Assembly (NCBI RefSeq): GCF_007992175.1
Contig: NZ_BJZT01000032.1
Span: 41,248 to 105,247 of the forward strand
Direction: 5' to 3'
Source of the DNA: Methylobacterium haplocladii
Lineage (GTDB): Bacteria > Pseudomonadota > Alphaproteobacteria > Rhizobiales > Beijerinckiaceae
Length of the DNA stretch: 64,000 nucleotides
Shown here: piece by piece, positions 49,782 to 56,874 of the stretch
Layout: every line of letters starts with the position of its first letter
Position numbering within the stretch: the first letter of the stretch is position 1
Made by a program: the position numbers and the translations under genes
Notes under the pieces: model-generated
Told to the model about the DNA's origin: nothing
Seen by the model: only the letters and a program-made list of their open reading frames with translations
The model's database searches: none

Positions 49782-50070
49782 GCTGAAGCTCTATCCAATC
49801 TTCCATTCGGGCAAAGCTAACTAGTGGCACACGGTCCTCACCGGCCCTGTGTAACTCGCTTTTCATCCTACTGATGATATTGAGCAGTTGTGTTCCTCCA
49901 AAGTCGTCGGCGTTTGCCTCTGGGTACACAATAGTTATTTTGAGCGCATCGGACCCATCGGATGTTTGAGCGCCCGCTATTGCTGTCGATATTGGGACAA
50001 ACTTACCCAAAACATCCCGAGATGTTTCCTTCGCCAGTCTTGATATTTCACCTAAATCTAGCCGCATCAC
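49756..50070 (-). CDS. HEPN-associated protein (104 aa)
   Basis: Start MMRLDLGEISRLAKETSRDV. A beta-alpha core (ALKITIVYPEANADDFGGTQ; RMKSELHRAGEDRVPLVSFA) and a basic end. It is not a recognisable MNT nucleotidyltransferase (no GSxxxGxxxxDxD). Position and overlap with the HEPN-like gene suggest a paired partner, for example antitoxin or sensor. Unclassified. Confidence 0.55.
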   Translation of the reverse strand: MMRLDLGEISRLAKETSRDVLGKFVPISTAIAGAQTSDGSDALKITIVYPEANADDFGGTQLLNIISRMKSELHRAGEDRVPLVSFARMEDWIELQRDRTRTFG

Positions 50071-50078
50071 CGCATGCC

Positions 50079-50333
50079 TCAGCCCTGTATTCCCAGGACG
50101 GGCGCCTTCAGCCGGACGCCCGGCCCCCCGCCGTTCTCTGCGATGAACTCGAGCCCAGCCTCCGCAAGCGCTTTCTCAACCTTTGCCAGATTGTCGGTGA
50201 TAGCCTTGGGAACCCCCTCGCTCTCCTCCATCCGTTTGATTGTTGCGGGGGACACCCCAGAGGTATCCGCTAAATCCCTTACGGACCACCGAAGGTAGCC
50301 GCGTGCCATCCGAATCTGGGCCCCGGTGACCAT
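50079..50333 (-). CDS. XRE-family regulator of the HEPN cassette
   Basis: 84 aa if started at ATG 50333 (MVTGAQIRMARGYLRWSVRD), the usual family start; ATG 50351 is an alternative, and the longer reading from 50396 would run through the operator. HTH: LADTSGVSPATIKRMEESEG. C-terminal helices AITDNLAKVEKALAEAGLEF and a FIAENGGGPGVRLK end are typical of this regulator family. Divergent from the 50460 gene. Confidence 0.8.
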   Translation of the reverse strand: MVTGAQIRMARGYLRWSVRDLADTSGVSPATIKRMEESEGVPKAITDNLAKVEKALAEAGLEFIAENGGGPGVRLKAPVLGIQG

Positions 50334-50364
50334 AAAAGCTAAATGACCCATATTTGGTCTAGCG

Positions 50365-50412
50365 TGAGCTAAATTGGTTGACACGGGCGCCTCCATGAGC
50401 CAATTTAGCTCA
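50365..50412 (+). promoter_or_regulatory. Rightward promoter bracketed by a 13-bp inverted repeat
   Basis: TGAGCTAAATTGG (50365-50377) and its perfect inverted complement CCAATTTAGCTCA (50400-50412) bracket a promoter: TTGACA (50378-50383), 17 bp, CAATTT (50401-50406). The second arm overlaps the -10. A partial third copy, AGCTAAAT, is at 50336-50343 near the HTH gene start. The adjacent XRE protein is the likely binder and would repress both directions. Confidence 0.75.
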
Positions 50413-50459
50413 TGGCCGCTGCAAATGAAAGCGACCTTACCACTAAGAGGATCGCGCCG

Positions 50460-50804
50460 ATGCCCGTGAATGCAAAGATCCCCACCCCCCTGCGCGCAAA
50501 CATCATGGCCAGGGCCTGGGAGTTATTCCGCAAGCGCTACAATTACCCCCGCACCCCGTTCCGTTCGATCGGCCGCGCATGTTTCGCGTCGGCTCTAAAA
50601 GCCGCGTGGGCGGAAGCCCGTGAGACTGTTCGTCTTGTCGGTTTCGGGGCCGATGCCCTGAGGCGCTCTATCGAGGCACTTTCCTCTCCGGCTCACGCGG
50701 TAGGCCTTTCCTCAAGCTACGCGCTTGGCCCTCAGGCCGCGATGGAGCGGTATCAACAAAAGCTCGCTTTAACGGCCGCCCTGAACTTCGCGATTGCGGC
50801 TTGA
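50460..50804 (+). CDS. Hypothetical protein (114 aa)
   Basis: ATG 50460 preceded by AAGAGGA; an upstream ATG at 50412 falls at the expected transcription start and is less likely. Basic N-terminal half (NIMARAWELFRKRYNYPRTP, FRSIGRACFASALKAAWAEA), helical. Unrecognised; first gene of the rightward cargo transcript. Confidence 0.55.
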   Translation: MPVNAKIPTPLRANIMARAWELFRKRYNYPRTPFRSIGRACFASALKAAWAEARETVRLVGFGADALRRSIEALSSPAHAVGLSSSYALGPQAAMERYQQKLALTAALNFAIAA

Positions 50805-50815
50805 GGGAGGGAGCT

Positions 50816-51313
50816 ATGCAAAATCGGAGAGCAATCCTCACGGCCCTTATTGCGGTACCGCTGACTGGGCCGTTGTGTGCGGGTCAGCCTCATCTTGACG
50901 CGGCCCTGCTCGACCTCGGCAGGCGCTTCGATGCCGCCGTGGCGGCGCACAAAGCCCACGTCCGGGCCTACTTCGCGGCTGACGAGGCCCATACCCAGGC
51001 GCTCCAGGCCGCTAAGTCGGCTGGGCGGTTCAAGGGGCTCGACGCTGAAGCCTACGCAGCGCTCCACTCGCAGCTAATTGAGCCGTTCAACGCGGCGCTA
51101 GAGAGGGACGACGAACTCCACGACGCCTGCGGCAAGCTGGGCGAGCAAATCATCGCGATCCAACCCAAGACTCTGGATGGAATCGCTGTTCTTGCCCGTG
51201 TCTGCCAGTTCGAATCGCGGCAGGCCTGGGAAGCGCCGAAGAGCCGCGAGTACGATGAGGACGTCCTCGTTGCCCTCGTCGACGGCATCTTGGCCGTGGC
51301 CGCTACGGCGTGA
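50816..51313 (+). CDS. Hypothetical protein with signal-like N-terminus (165 aa)
   Basis: ATG 50816 with GAGGGAGGGAG upstream. N-terminus MQNRRAILTALIAVPLTGPL is a plausible twin-arginine-less or Tat-like signal (RR then a hydrophobic stretch). The remainder is helical (DAAVAAHKAHVRAYFAADEA). Overlaps the HNH gene start (GTGA at 51310-51313). Function unknown. Confidence 0.55.
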   Translation: MQNRRAILTALIAVPLTGPLCAGQPHLDAALLDLGRRFDAAVAAHKAHVRAYFAADEAHTQALQAAKSAGRFKGLDAEAYAALHSQLIEPFNAALERDDELHDACGKLGEQIIAIQPKTLDGIAVLARVCQFESRQAWEAPKSREYDEDVLVALVDGILAVAATA

Positions 51314-51753
51314 CCTACGAGGAATACCTTGCATCCCCACGATGGGCCGAGCTGCGCCGGCTGAGGCTAGCCCTCGACGGATTCCGCTGCCGGGGCTGCG
51401 ATACCGCCGACAATCTTGAGGTTCACCACCGGCGCTACGGCACCCCGCTGGGCAGCGAGACGGTCGACGACCTGACGACGCTCTGTGGCGGCCCCGAGGG
51501 CTGCCACCACGCGATCACCACCATCATCCGCCGCCGCCTGTACGCGACCCGTCAGTATGACGTGACCGCAGTCGCTCGGCTGGCCCCCGGCAATCTGGAG
51601 AAGAACGATGTCCCAGGACTACGAGCGTTTAAGATTTCGGCTCACCGGCGTGTCGCCCCTGGTCATGCACAACGGTCGCTTGGCGAACCCGCTGGACTCG
51701 TTTGCGAAGGCGCTGAAGGCGGTCTCGGGAAAGCGCGGCAAGACGGACGCTGA
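51310..51753 (+). CDS. HNH endonuclease family protein
   Basis: 147 aa from GTG 51310. HNH core: YEEYLASPRWAELRRLRLAL, CRGCDTADNLEVHHRRYGTP (Cys pair plus His-His), DDLTTLCGGPEGCHHAI (Cys pair, His-His). These are the zinc and metal sites of HNH nucleases. The C-terminal 45 residues overlap the next gene in another frame, so the functional protein may end soon after residue 100. In phages HNH proteins can aid packaging or act as homing nucleases; here it is in a cargo island rather than beside the terminase. Confidence 0.8.
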   Translation: MTYEEYLASPRWAELRRLRLALDGFRCRGCDTADNLEVHHRRYGTPLGSETVDDLTTLCGGPEGCHHAITTIIRRRLYATRQYDVTAVARLAPGNLEKNDVPGLRAFKISAHRRVAPGHAQRSLGEPAGLVCEGAEGGLGKARQDGR

Positions 51754-52183
51754 CTTCGAGGAGATGGCCCGTATCGAGTTCCTGGGCGGCCTCTATGTCG
51801 GCGACGATGGTCCTTGCATCCCCGGCGAATTGATCGAAGCGGTCCTGATCGCGGCGGCCAAAAAGAACAAGCGCGGCATGCAGGCCAAGGCCGGCATCCT
51901 TTCGGACGGCAACCACCGGGTCGAGTACCACGGCCCCAGAGGGGCAGAGGAGCTGTGGGCGGACGACCGCTTCCGCCTCGTTGCCGGCGTTCGTGTCGGA
52001 CAGGCCCGTGTGATGCGGACCCGCCCGATCTTTCGGGAGTGGTCGTCAGAAATCTTCGTTGACTTCCTGCCGGGTCAATTGAACCGGGCGGACGTCGCGG
52101 GAATGGTTAGAACCGCAGGCACCATCGTCGGCATCGGCGATTGGAGGCCGCGGTTTGGAAGGTTCACAGTGGAGACGCTGTGA
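51608..52183 (+). CDS. Conserved phage protein (191 aa)
   Basis: ATG 51608. Sequence: LRFRLTGVSPLVMHNGRLAN, IPGELIEAVLIAAAKKNKRG, and RTRPIFREWSSEIFVDFLPG. These segments recur in a phage protein family of unknown function found near recombination or HNH genes, as far as I recall; it has a beta-rich RAMP-like look. Overlaps the HNH reading frame by 146 bp. Followed immediately by pentamer array B. Confidence 0.6.
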   Translation: MSQDYERLRFRLTGVSPLVMHNGRLANPLDSFAKALKAVSGKRGKTDADFEEMARIEFLGGLYVGDDGPCIPGELIEAVLIAAAKKNKRGMQAKAGILSDGNHRVEYHGPRGAEELWADDRFRLVAGVRVGQARVMRTRPIFREWSSEIFVDFLPGQLNRADVAGMVRTAGTIVGIGDWRPRFGRFTVETL

Positions 52184-52185
52184 TA

Positions 52186-52244
52186 GCCCGGTAGGGCAAG
52201 GCGGGTCGCGGCATGCCTCGGCAAGGCGTGGTTCGGTAGGGGTG
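52186..52244 (+). repeat. Degenerate pentanucleotide array, copy B
   Basis: 5-bp period beginning 3 bp after the stop of the 191-aa gene: GTAGG GCAAG GCGGG, GCATG, GCAAG GCGTG GTTCG GTAGG GGTGA, then directly into the AAAAGGGCCGGC stem. It marks the border of the cargo island with the tail genes. Confidence 0.75.
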
Positions 52245-52272
52245 AAAAGGGCCGGCTTTCGCCGGCCCTTTT
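52245..52272. terminator. Bidirectional intrinsic terminator after array B
   Basis: AAAAGGGCCGGC-TTTC-GCCGGCCCTTTT is a perfect 12-bp stem with A/T ends, so it can work on both strands. It lies between the convergent 51608 (+) and 52278 (-) genes. Strongest of the three related terminators. Confidence 0.85.
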
Positions 52273-52277
52273 CCACA

Positions 52278-52715
52278 TCAGCGGTTTGTCGCTCCGCTCA
52301 GGTGCCGGAACACGGCTTCGCCGAGGATGCGGTGAACCTCGCCCTCCTTGCGGACAGCAGCTGTCTTCAGGACCGGGCGAGGCGGGATCCCGCGGGAGGT
52401 TCCCAACTCCTGCCACGTCGCCTTCGGATCGTCGGACCCCACGGCGGCTTCGTGGTCGCTCACAACGGTGCGCGCGTAGGCATCGCGCATGGCGCCGGTT
52501 TCGAGCAGTGGGCTATCGCCCGTGGCTTTTCGAGCCACGGTCTCGCTCTGCAAGGCTGGCCACCCGGGTTGGTAGGTCCCGGGCAGCCGCTTTGCCTCAT
52601 CGAGAACGACCTCCGAAGCTTGTTCGAGCCCGCGGCGTTGAGCGGCCGGCAGGGTAGCGACGCGGCCGCGCATAAAGCCGACGAACGCACCGATCGACGA
52701 GAACGTGCGCGCCAT
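52278..52715 (-). CDS. Tail completion/HK97 gp10-like protein (145 aa)
   Basis: Contains the pattern LEQASEVVLDEAKRLPGTYQ, LQSETVARKATGDSPLLETG, AYARTVVSDHEAAVGSDDPK and QELGTSRGIPPRPVLKTAAV, i.e. SPLLxTGxMRDA ... VGSDDPKAxWQELGTSxIPPRPxL, the signature of HK97 gp10/virion-morphogenesis-type tail proteins. Lies after the chaperone genes, before the cargo island and tape measure. Confidence 0.78.
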   Translation of the reverse strand: MARTFSSIGAFVGFMRGRVATLPAAQRRGLEQASEVVLDEAKRLPGTYQPGWPALQSETVARKATGDSPLLETGAMRDAYARTVVSDHEAAVGSDDPKATWQELGTSRGIPPRPVLKTAAVRKEGEVHRILGEAVFRHLSGATNR

Positions 52716-52718
52716 CGA

Positions 52719-53323
52719 TCATCCGTCTTGCCTGCGCCAGGACCATGAGCCCCAGTCGAATTCGCCGCCCCGGTTCTTGCCGTGGGTGATGACGAGAGCT
52801 TGCCGCATCGTGCTGTCGAGGCTGAACGCCACATCGAACGGGACCCCGGCACTGACGAGCGCCATGCACTCCTGCAGCTCGGGGTCCTCGGTCAGTTTTT
52901 TACCGCGTCCGGATCGAAGGTGTCGGGCTCGGCCGTCTTGAAGACCTTGCCCATCTCGTCGGTGAGCTCGTCCCAGTCCTCGCCAATGCGGAACACGAGA
53001 GCCTCGATCTGGCTCTGCGAGGACGGCATGGAGACCGGCTGCCGATCGATGGCGGTCACCGAGCAGGCGATCATCGCATAGTTCGCGTACAGCGCGTTCA
53101 CGACATGCTCGGAACCGATTGCCTTCGAGGCGAGCATCCGATCCAGTGGGCCGAGCTTGCGAACCGTGAAGGTTCGGCCACTCGACAGTTCGATCTCGGC
53201 AACCTTTTTCGACGGCGCCGCCGCCACGATGGTCTGAGACGGAGTCGGCGTCTGCACAGCCGGCGCCACCGGGCCGGTCTCGGGTGCCGCGGTCTCGCCG
53301 GCCTGGATGATCTTCACGCCCAT
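52719..53323 (-). CDS. Tail assembly chaperone GT fusion made by -1 frameshift
   Basis: The upstream gene (52892-53323) ends ...DPDAVKN-TGA. Just before its stop the mRNA has the slippery heptamer A AAA AAC in the zero frame. A -1 shift continues as LTEDPELQECMALVSAGVPF, then DVAFSLDSTMRQALVITHGK and EFDWGSWSWRRQDG, a typical T-domain (FDW-containing) of tail chaperones, and no start codon of its own is evident. The frames are exactly one base apart (52719-53405 versus 52892-53323). G and GT bind the tape measure during tail assembly in lambda-like and Mu-like phages. Confidence 0.88.
52892..53323 (-). CDS. Tail assembly chaperone G
   Basis: 143 aa, ATG 53323. A Pro/Ala/Thr linker near the N-terminus, then a compact domain SKKVAEIELSSGRTFTVRKL, MLASKAIGSEHVVNALYANY, IEALVFRIGEDWDELTDEMG. 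Length and position between tail tube and tape measure are those of G proteins; the end carries the frameshift site. Confidence 0.85.
   Translation of the reverse strand: MGVKIIQAGETAAPETGPVAPAVQTPTPSQTIVAAAPSKKVAEIELSSGRTFTVRKLGPLDRMLASKAIGSEHVVNALYANYAMIACSVTAIDRQPVSMPSSQSQIEALVFRIGEDWDELTDEMGKVFKTAEPDTFDPDAVKN
52895..52901 (-). promoter_or_regulatory. -1 programmed frameshift slippery site A AAA AAC
   Basis: On the - strand, ...GCG GTA AAA AAC TGA; the heptamer AAAAAAC overlaps the last two sense codons before the stop at 52892-52894. It is a canonical X-XXY-YYZ site and moves ribosomes into the GT frame. Analogous slippage is established for lambda G/GT and Mu. Confidence 0.85.
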
Positions 53324-53414
53324 AACTGTGTCTCAGCCTGCTTCGGTGGAGGAAAGGTGTCGACGCGCGCGTGAAACCGTCCGAGGGTCCGGTTGTCTCG
53401 GGCAAGGAATTTCG

Positions 53415-53645
53415 ATGCGGCGAATGATGTACGGCGCGCTGGCGGCGATCGCAGCGCTATGGTTGGTGGCGCCGGCGCCCGCGCAAGCGACGCCCGGCAT
53501 GCTGAATGCCCAAGGGTGCCATGGGCATCCCCGGCACTGTCACAGCCGCTCAGACTGGAGCACCAACAGCAGGGGACGACACTATGTGGCGGGGCACTTC
53601 GGCGGCGGTCATCGGCATCGTCGCCGCGGTCATCGGCGCCGGTAG
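53415..53645 (+). CDS. Small secreted His/Gly-rich protein (76 aa)
   Basis: ATG 53415 (MRRMMYGALAAIAALWLVAP, a signal peptide to ~24 with AQA cleavage). Mature part CHGHPRHCHSRSDWSTNSRG, then RHYVAGHFGGGHRHRRRGHR, resembles small conserved Methylobacterium secreted proteins. Its 3' part overlaps the nuclease gene in another frame. Cargo gene. Confidence 0.6.
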   Translation: MRRMMYGALAAIAALWLVAPAPAQATPGMLNAQGCHGHPRHCHSRSDWSTNSRGRHYVAGHFGGGHRHRRRGHRRR

Positions 53646-54279
53646 CGCCCGCGCCGAACCGATCGTCGGTCGCGCGTCGGTGATCGACGGCGACACGATC
53701 GAAATCCGGGGGCAGCGATTCCGGCTACAGGGCGTCGACACGCCCGAGAGCGCACAACTCTGCCAGGATGCCGGCGGGAAGGACTACCGCTGCGGGCAGA
53801 AGGCGTCGCTCGCCCTGGCCGACAAGATCGGCGCCGGCAACGTCTCCTGCGAACCCGTTACCACCGACCGCTACGGCCGTACTGTCGCGATCTGCTCGCT
53901 GAACGCGCTCGACCTGAACGGATGGCTCGTCGAGCAGGGGCTCGGCATGGCCTACCGGAAGTACTCGACAGCCTACGTCGGGCAGGAGGAGGCCGCGAAG
54001 GCCGCTCGGCGTGGGATCTGGCAGGGTGCGTTCACGCCGCCGTGGGACTGGCGGAAGGGCGAACGGATCGGGCCGGAGGGGCAAACTGTGCCCCCGCCCG
54101 TTCACACGGCCGGGGCCTGCGATATCAAGGGCAACATCAGTCGAGGCGGCGATCGGATCTACCACCTGCCCGGCTCGCGCAGCTACGAGAAGACGGTGAT
54201 CACAGAGTCATCGGGCGAGCGGATGTTCTGTTCCGAGGACGAAGCGAAGGCGGCCGGTTGGCGACCGCCTCGCGGTTGA
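53584..54279 (+). CDS. Secreted thermonuclease-family (SNase) protein
   Basis: 231 aa from ATG 53584 (MWRGTSAAVIGIVAAVIGAG, signal peptide, cleavage near SARAEP). SNase core: GRASVIDGDTIEIRGQRFRL, QGVDTPESAQ, DRYGRTVAICSLNALDLNGW (catalytic Arg and Asp region, R in RLQGVDTPES and RYGR), VEQGLGMAYRKYS. A C-terminal extension (CDIKGNISRGGDRIYHLPGS, SYEKTVI...RMFCSEDEAKAAGWRP) is the Excalibur-like/'sunset' domain often fused to SNases. A Ca-dependent nuclease exported to the periplasm could degrade incoming DNA. Confidence 0.85.
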   Translation: MWRGTSAAVIGIVAAVIGAGSARAEPIVGRASVIDGDTIEIRGQRFRLQGVDTPESAQLCQDAGGKDYRCGQKASLALADKIGAGNVSCEPVTTDRYGRTVAICSLNALDLNGWLVEQGLGMAYRKYSTAYVGQEEAAKAARRGIWQGAFTPPWDWRKGERIGPEGQTVPPPVHTAGACDIKGNISRGGDRIYHLPGSRSYEKTVITESSGERMFCSEDEAKAAGWRPPRG

Positions 54280-54363
54280 GTGGTGAGCGCCGTGTCTCCA
54301 GGCGCGTAGACTTTCGGCATCGGTGGATGATACCATCTGCCCGGGATCTCATCGGGGCGATCC

Positions 54364-54711
54364 GTGACCATCGAGTACGAAACCGACACCGTTCTGCCGC
54401 CGATGCACCCCGGCGAGGTGCTCCGCGAGGAGTTTCTGCTCCCGCTGCGCCTCAGTCCCTACAAGGTGGCCAAGGCCTGCGGGGTCCCGCGGACCCGGAT
54501 CGAGCGAATCGCGCGCGAGGAGATGGGCATCACGGCCGACAGCGCGCTGCGGCTCGGCCGCTACTTCAACACCAGTGCCGATCTGTGGCTCAACCTGCAG
54601 CGCAAGTTCGAGGTCGAGATGGCAAAGCGTGCCATTGGGGACGAGTTGGCCGCGATCGAGCCTCTGAAGCGCGAAGCCGACGGGTCCGATCAGCCGATCA
54701 CTGCACCTTGA
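54364..54711 (+). CDS. HigA-family antitoxin-like HTH protein without partner
   Basis: 115 aa. MHPGEVLREEFLLPLRLSPY and KVAKACGVPRTRIERIAREE, then MGITADSALRLGRYFNTSAD, LWLNLQRKFE are the standard HigA pattern (HPGEvLree...rRyF.ts...W). HigB is normally encoded just upstream, but the preceding 84 bp are noncoding and the gene before that is the SNase, so it is an orphan in this window. Its end overlaps the convergent tube gene by 14 bp. Confidence 0.85.
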   Translation: MTIEYETDTVLPPMHPGEVLREEFLLPLRLSPYKVAKACGVPRTRIERIAREEMGITADSALRLGRYFNTSADLWLNLQRKFEVEMAKRAIGDELAAIEPLKREADGSDQPITAP

Positions 54712-55138
54712 TGCGGGTCGAGGCCGACCAGTCGAGCTTGAGCACGACGGTCTTGCCGCGCTCGGCCTTGCCGGCATCGGACAGCTTGAACGCGCAGCCG
54801 ATGTAGCGCCACTGCGTGAAGCCGCCGTTGACCTCCTGGATGGTCTCCAGGATCGTCGCCTGCCGGATCGTCTGGCCCGAATAGAAGCCGGCCTCGCGGG
54901 TGGCGATCCAGTCGTCGACGACGGAGTTCGACCGGTCGATGTCGCAGGAGCCTTCCCAGCCGTCGGGATCCTCCTCGAAGATCGGTGGCCCGTTGAGCGG
55001 GCGGGACTTCACCTGCTCGGTGCGCTGCTTCTTGTCCCAACCGGTCTTGATCGGGATCGAAAGCGGAACGCCGGTGGCAGGATCGACGATCTCGAACGCG
55101 ACGTCGTGCCCGGTGTTGAAGGTGCCGAACGAGGACAT
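54698..55138 (-). CDS. Tail tube protein
   Basis: 146 aa. MSSFGTFNTGHDVAFEIVDP, GVPLSIPIKTGWDKKQRTEQ, CDIDRSNSVVDDWIATREAG and QWRYIGCAFKLSDAGKAERG form a tube-type beta-sandwich typical of phage tail tube proteins that follow a sheath gene. Polymerises into the inner tube around the tape measure. Confidence 0.82.
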   Translation of the reverse strand: MSSFGTFNTGHDVAFEIVDPATGVPLSIPIKTGWDKKQRTEQVKSRPLNGPPIFEEDPDGWEGSCDIDRSNSVVDDWIATREAGFYSGQTIRQATILETIQEVNGGFTQWRYIGCAFKLSDAGKAERGKTVVLKLDWSASTRIKVQ

Positions 55139-55202
55139 GGATTATGGGCTCCGGACTCGGAGGTCGATCGGAAGAAGGCGGAAGGCTCGTCGGGCAGGGG
55201 AG

Positions 55203-55228
55203 GGCCGGCGCCGCCGTGGCGCCGGCGC
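55203..55228. other. Hairpin between sheath and tube genes
   Basis: GCCGGCGC-CGCCGTG-GCGCCGGC (near 55206-55228) is a perfect 8-bp GC stem in the 93-bp gap after the sheath stop. No U-tract on either strand, so it is likely a processing or stability element rather than a terminator. Confidence 0.45.
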
Positions 55229-55231
55229 CGA

Positions 55232-56800
55232 TCAGGCCGCGAGCGACGTCGTGATGACGGCGAAGTTGAAGCCGGTCGGCTGGTTCTGCGTGCGGGTGAT
55301 CTGCACGGTCTGACCGCCCTCGATGTCGATGAGGAAGTATTCGACCACCGCGAGGTAGACGACCTTCACCGCGGCCTTCAGGTAGCCGGCGGCGATGCGG
55401 TTCACGGGGTTGTTCGAAAGATCGCAGATGACCTGGAAGTCATCGATCATCTTCTCGCCCTGCAGCGAGCCGAGGAAGGCGTTCAGCGTCGCCGAAGCGC
55501 GGGCGCGGGTCGAGTCGTCGGCCTGGCGGCTCTGCAGTTCACCGACGTATTTCCCCATGCCGGCGTCGAGCGTCTTGGCGATGTAGTTCGTCAGCCGGGT
55601 GTAAGCGACCTGGTGGATGCCGACGTTCGAGGAGGTGTTGCGACCGAAGCGGTTGCCGAACACCTTGCCGGCCGGGATCGGGTTGCAGATCAGCGAGAGG
55701 CCGTTCGAGCCGAGCAACTGGAGCTCGGCGTCGGAATAGGTCGCGCCGGTCGCGGACCGCTGCGTTCCGATGATGCCCTGCATCGGCTTGTTCAGCGTGG
55801 TGAACTGGGGCGCGAGGTTGACGAGCTTTCCGAGTTCGAAAGCCTGGGGCGAGACGTAGCGGTTGAGCCCGTTGGCCTCGTCGTAGAACAGGATCCAGTC
55901 GCCGACGAGGCGCTCGAAGGCGTAAGAGTCGATGCCACCGTCGTTGCGGGCCGAGACCGCCGTGGTGAGCGACTCGCCCGGCGTGCCGACACCGATCATC
56001 AACACACCCTCGGACAGGCCGAAGGCGATCTGCGTGGCATTCGTGGTGTCGTCGGTGCAGTCGCAGAGCGCCGCCACCGAGCAGCCGACGCTGCGCAGGG
56101 CGAACATGCCGGAGCGCGGGGTCGTGTCGGTGCCGACGAGGGTCTGTGCCGTGACACCCGAGGCGCCGTCGGTGCCGCCGGCCAGCGTGACCTTGGTGTT
56201 CTGGGTCGGGGCCGTGGTGCCGACGCCGGCCGCTGCGACGACGATCTGCGAGGCGCCGCGCGAGATGCTCTGGCCGTTGTTGATGGCCGAGGCGAGGGCC
56301 GGCCAGAAGGCCGCACCGGTGGCGGGCAGGTTGTCGAAGGCCTCCGAACCCAGGAAGGGCAGGGCGACGATCGCGCGGAGCGTGCCCGGGGCCGAGCCGC
56401 TGGTGACCAGGAAGCTGATCTGGTTCCCGCCCGTGCCGGTGTAGCGCGCCGTCAGGGTCAGGCAGTTCGTCTGCACGGTGGCGGTGGCGGCGAGGTCGGT
56501 GCCGTCGGTGACGCGGACACAGGCATAGGCGCCGGCGGCACCCTGCTTGGAGCCGACCGACACGAAGGTGCCCATGTCGTACTTGCGGTTCTGGGCCGGC
56601 CCGAAGTTCGGCTTGAAGCCGGACGGATCCGAGACCAGCACCGCGCGGCCGACCGGACCCCAGATCGCGGTACCGATGAGCCCGCCGATGTTCGTCGGGA
56701 CGCCGTTCAGCAGGAGTAGCTGCGGTTCGACTATGGAAATGTACAATCCGGGCGTCACGAGCGCGGTCGTGTTGAGCTGTCCGGCCGAGAAAATCGCCAC
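55232..56800 (-). CDS. Contractile tail sheath protein
   Basis: 522 aa from GTG 56800 (GGAG 9 bp upstream). Sheath features: TPGLYISIVEPQLLLLNGVP, GLIGTAIWGPVGRAVLVSDP at the start, YACVRVTDGTDLAATATV beta-barrel, and the C-terminal handshake region (IAKTLDAGMGKYVGELQSRQ, DSTRARASATLNAFLGSLQG). Presence of a sheath shows a contractile, myovirus-type tail. Lies between the 67-aa gene and tube gene. Confidence 0.92.
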   Translation of the reverse strand: MAIFSAGQLNTTALVTPGLYISIVEPQLLLLNGVPTNIGGLIGTAIWGPVGRAVLVSDPSGFKPNFGPAQNRKYDMGTFVSVGSKQGAAGAYACVRVTDGTDLAATATVQTNCLTLTARYTGTGGNQISFLVTSGSAPGTLRAIVALPFLGSEAFDNLPATGAAFWPALASAINNGQSISRGASQIVVAAAGVGTTAPTQNTKVTLAGGTDGASGVTAQTLVGTDTTPRSGMFALRSVGCSVAALCDCTDDTTNATQIAFGLSEGVLMIGVGTPGESLTTAVSARNDGGIDSYAFERLVGDWILFYDEANGLNRYVSPQAFELGKLVNLAPQFTTLNKPMQGIIGTQRSATGATYSDAELQLLGSNGLSLICNPIPAGKVFGNRFGRNTSSNVGIHQVAYTRLTNYIAKTLDAGMGKYVGELQSRQADDSTRARASATLNAFLGSLQGEKMIDDFQVICDLSNNPVNRIAAGYLKAAVKVVYLAVVEYFLIDIEGGQTVQITRTQNQPTGFNFAVITTSLAA

Positions 56801-56819
56801 GGCGCTTCTCCAAAAGAAA

Positions 56820-56874
56820 AAGCCCCGCTCGCGCAGGGCCTGGATACAGGGGAGGGTTAGGAGGAGCGGGGCTT
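56820..56874 (-). terminator. Intrinsic terminator upstream of the sheath gene
   Basis: AAGCCCCGCTC (56864-56874 on the - strand) pairs perfectly with GAGCGGGGCTT (56820-56830), with a 33-nt loop, followed by TTTCTTTTGG. It lies between the 67-aa gene stop and the sheath start, inside the late operon; read-through or antitermination would be needed for sheath expression from upstream. Confidence 0.7.

Noticed and set aside
49756..50070. MNT nucleotidyltransferase partner of the HEPN-like protein
   Set aside because: The 104-aa protein lacks the GSxxxGxxxxDxD active site.
54280..54363. HigB toxin gene before the HigA-like gene
   Set aside because: The 84-bp gap is too short and contains no frame with a HigB signature.
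55106..56719. 537-codon + strand open frame opposite the sheath gene
   Set aside because: Antisense shadow; the - strand product is a clear tail sheath.
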